Below, piece after piece: positions 4,538 through 5,959 of a stretch of DNA of 5,959 bases (positions are counted from its first letter, which is position 1; the number at the start of each line of letters is the position of its first letter). A program made the position numbers and the translations under genes. Below the pieces are notes generated by a model. It was not told the DNA's origin, searched no databases, and saw only the letters and a list, made by a program, of their open reading frames with translations. The stretch is from positions 1-5,959 of the forward strand of contig DGDY01000147.1 in the NCBI GenBank assembly GCA_002385675.1, written 5' to 3'. Source of the stretch: Anaerolineales bacterium UBA3940. GTDB taxonomy: Bacteria > Chloroflexota > Anaerolineae > Aggregatilineales > UBA3940.

Positions 4538-5815
4538 ATGGACGTTACCCGAGTAAACCTGACCGAAGCGACGGACATCGAGTCCGACCGCCAAACGGTA
4601 GAGATCGCGCTCGATGCGCTGCGCGGTCTTGTCACTCCTCGCGCCTTCACCGGCGACACCATGCTTCTCAATATGGGCCCGCAGCATCCCAGCACGCACG
4701 GCGTGCTGCGCCTGATGCTCGAGCTTGACGGCGAGGAAGTGCTGAGCTGCCTCCCGGACATCGGGTATCTGCACACGGGCATCGAGAAGAACATGGAGGC
4801 CAAGACGTACGAGAAGGCCCTGGTTATGACGGACCGCATCGACTACCTGAATAACCTGGGCAACAATCTGGCCTTCTCCCTAGCCGTTGAAAAGCTGGCC
4901 GGGCTTGAAGTGCCGCTGCGCGCGCAGTACCTGCGCGTTATTCTCGCGGAGCTTCAGCGCATTGCCAGCCACCTCGTGTGGCTCGGCACGCACATCCTCG
5001 ACCTCGGCGCGACGAGCCTGCTGCTGTACTGCTTCCGCGAGCGCGAATTGATCCTCGACATCTTCGAGGAGGTCTCCGGGCAGCGGATGATGACGAGCTA
5101 CATCCGGCCCGGCGGCGTGTGGTACGACATAACGGAAAACTTCGTGCCGATGGTACGGCGCTTCCTGTGGTACATGCCGCGCAAGATCGACGACTACGAG
5201 CGCATTCTGGACGAGAACCCGATCTTCATCGAGCGCACGCAGGGCATCGCCGTCGTGCCGCCGGAGAAGGCCATCGAGTGGTCGCTCTCCGGCCCGATGC
5301 TGCGCGGCTCCGGCATCAACTACGACATCCGCAAGGCGATGCCGTACTCCAGCTACGACCACTTCGAGTTCGACGTGCCGACCGGGCAGAACGGCGACGT
5401 GTACGACCGCTACAAGGTCCGCATCGAGGAGATGCGCCAGTCGCTGCGCATCATCGAGCAGGCGCTCAACAACCTGCCGGGCGGGCCTTACCGCTCGGAC
5501 AACCGCAAGTACGTGCCGCCGCCGCGCTCGGAGATCGGGCACAGCATGGAGGCGCTCATCCATCACTTCAAGCTCTGGACGGAAGGCTATCGCCTGCCGA
5601 AGGGCGAGGTGTACGTGCGGACGGAGTCGCCGCGCGGCGAGCTGGGCGTGTATATGGTCAGCGACGGCGGCACCAAGCCCTGGCGCGTCCGCTATCGCAC
5701 GCCAACCTTCTGGAACCTCCAGTCGATCAGCTGGATGGCCCAGGGGCACATGGTCGCCGACCTGGTGGCTATCATCGGCACGCTCGACGTGGTGCTGGGC
5801 GACTGCGACCGGTAG
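4538..5815 (+). CDS. nuoD: NADH-quinone oxidoreductase subunit D (complex I, 49 kDa)
   Basis: NuoD (Nqo4, the 49-kDa subunit) forms, with NuoB, the quinone-reduction site at the end of the peripheral arm; the fold is related to the large subunit of NiFe hydrogenases. The 425-residue protein carries MGPQHPSTHGVLRL (46-59). His54, Tyr103 (DRIDYLNN) and Asp155 (HILDLG) sit at a constant offset of 16 from the Thermus thermophilus Nqo4 residues His38, Tyr87 and Asp139 involved in quinone binding, so the active site looks intact. Other family blocks are GSGINYDIRKAMPYSSYDHF in the C-terminal half and the C-terminal VLGDCDR. The N-terminal 38 residues are an extension before the conserved core. GGAAGAG just before the ATG is a suitable ribosome binding site. 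A 95-base spacer follows before the next gene. Confidence 0.97.
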   Translation: MDVTRVNLTEATDIESDRQTVEIALDALRGLVTPRAFTGDTMLLNMGPQHPSTHGVLRLMLELDGEEVLSCLPDIGYLHTGIEKNMEAKTYEKALVMTDRIDYLNNLGNNLAFSLAVEKLAGLEVPLRAQYLRVILAELQRIASHLVWLGTHILDLGATSLLLYCFRERELILDIFEEVSGQRMMTSYIRPGGVWYDITENFVPMVRRFLWYMPRKIDDYERILDENPIFIERTQGIAVVPPEKAIEWSLSGPMLRGSGINYDIRKAMPYSSYDHFEFDVPTGQNGDVYDRYKVRIEEMRQSLRIIEQALNNLPGGPYRSDNRKYVPPPRSEIGHSMEALIHHFKLWTEGYRLPKGEVYVRTESPRGELGVYMVSDGGTKPWRVRYRTPTFWNLQSISWMAQGHMVADLVAIIGTLDVVLGDCDR

Positions 5816-5865
5816 GACAGGGCGGCAAGGCCCGCTTAAGACACGACCTGTTTTGAACGAAGCCG

Positions 5866-5881
5866 GCGGCACCGCTGCCGC
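5866..5881 (+). repeat. Intercistronic hairpin after nuoD
   Basis: GCGGCA (5866-5871) and TGCCGC (5876-5881) form six base pairs around the tetraloop CCGC, with one further G-T wobble outside. It lies in the 95-base spacer between nuoD and the next start codon, 29 bases before it. No U-tract follows, so read-through into the next gene is expected. Confidence 0.4.
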
Positions 5882-5910
5882 TATGAATCCAGCAACCATC
5901 CGAGGCAAGC

Positions 5911-5959
5911 ATGAGCCTGTTAGAGCGACGCAGAGCAGACATTGAACACCACGTGTCCA
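5911..5959 (+). CDS. Start of the next gene in the nuo operon, cut by the window edge (possibly nuoE)
   Basis: An ATG at 5911 with GAGG five bases upstream (5902-5905) opens a frame that runs to the window edge, reading MSLLERRRADIEHHVS. Same strand, good ribosome binding site and place after nuoD make it a real gene start. Complex I operons often continue with nuoE, whose N-terminus usually begins with a short charged helix of this kind, but sixteen residues cannot settle it; nuoH or another subunit is possible. Confidence 0.5.
   Translation, partial: MSLLERRRADIEHHVS

Noticed and set aside
4880..5908. A 342-codon minus-strand open frame and a 292-codon plus-strand frame (4978-5856) over nuoD.
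   Set aside because: Both are shadows of nuoD, which has full family motifs. Their products are low-complexity and rich in Arg, Ala, His and Val.
5883..5945. A 20-codon frame between nuoD and the next gene.
   Set aside because: No ribosome binding site precedes it and it overlaps the better-supported start at 5911 out of frame.

Overview
This GC-rich window holds two divergent gene blocks on either side of an intergenic region of about 490 bases that is visibly AT-richer. On the minus strand are a DnaJ/CbpA-type J-domain co-chaperone (2473 to 1499) and, downstream of it, a membrane-anchored HtrA/DegP-like serine protease (1393 to 125). On the plus strand is the start of a respiratory complex I (NADH:quinone oxidoreductase, nuo) operon: nuoA, nuoB, nuoC, nuoD, and the first codons of a further gene cut by the right edge. 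All five complete-length genes and the J-protein look intact.

Organism: GC-rich coding DNA, GTG starts, separate nuoC and nuoD genes, a one-PDZ anchored HtrA, and the general look of the proteins suggest a free-living bacterium, possibly a member of Chloroflexota (Anaerolineae-like). This is an impression from family resemblance without a database search, and it is uncertain.

Layout: positions 1-124 hold two small hairpins and a Shine-Dalgarno-like sequence on the minus strand near the left edge, then a strong hairpin just after the htrA stop that probably ends that transcript. Positions 125-1393 are htrA, 1394-1498 a spacer with GC-rich inverted repeats, and 1499-2473 dnaJ/cbpA. Positions 2474-2965 form the shared control region. 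It contains a good sigma70-type promoter for the J-protein (TTGACA, 18 bases, TACAAT, minus strand) with three AGTTCG half-sites just downstream of the predicted start of transcription. It also contains a plus-strand promoter candidate followed by an 18-bp site, TTGTGACGTTTGACACAA, that fits the operator of the NADH/NAD+-sensing repressor Rex. Positions 2966-5815 are nuoABCD and 5911-5959 the start of the next gene.

How it works together: NuoB, NuoC and NuoD form the peripheral-arm module that carries electrons to cluster N2 and the quinone site, and NuoA is a membrane subunit that helps hold this arm to the membrane arm. A Rex site upstream would tie expression of this NADH-oxidising complex to the cell's NADH/NAD+ ratio. 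The J-protein and the protease are both protein quality-control factors, one cytoplasmic and one outside the membrane, and are probably at least partly co-expressed. No mobile element, CRISPR array, tRNA, rRNA or defence system is visible. The interest of the window lies mainly in its regulatory DNA.
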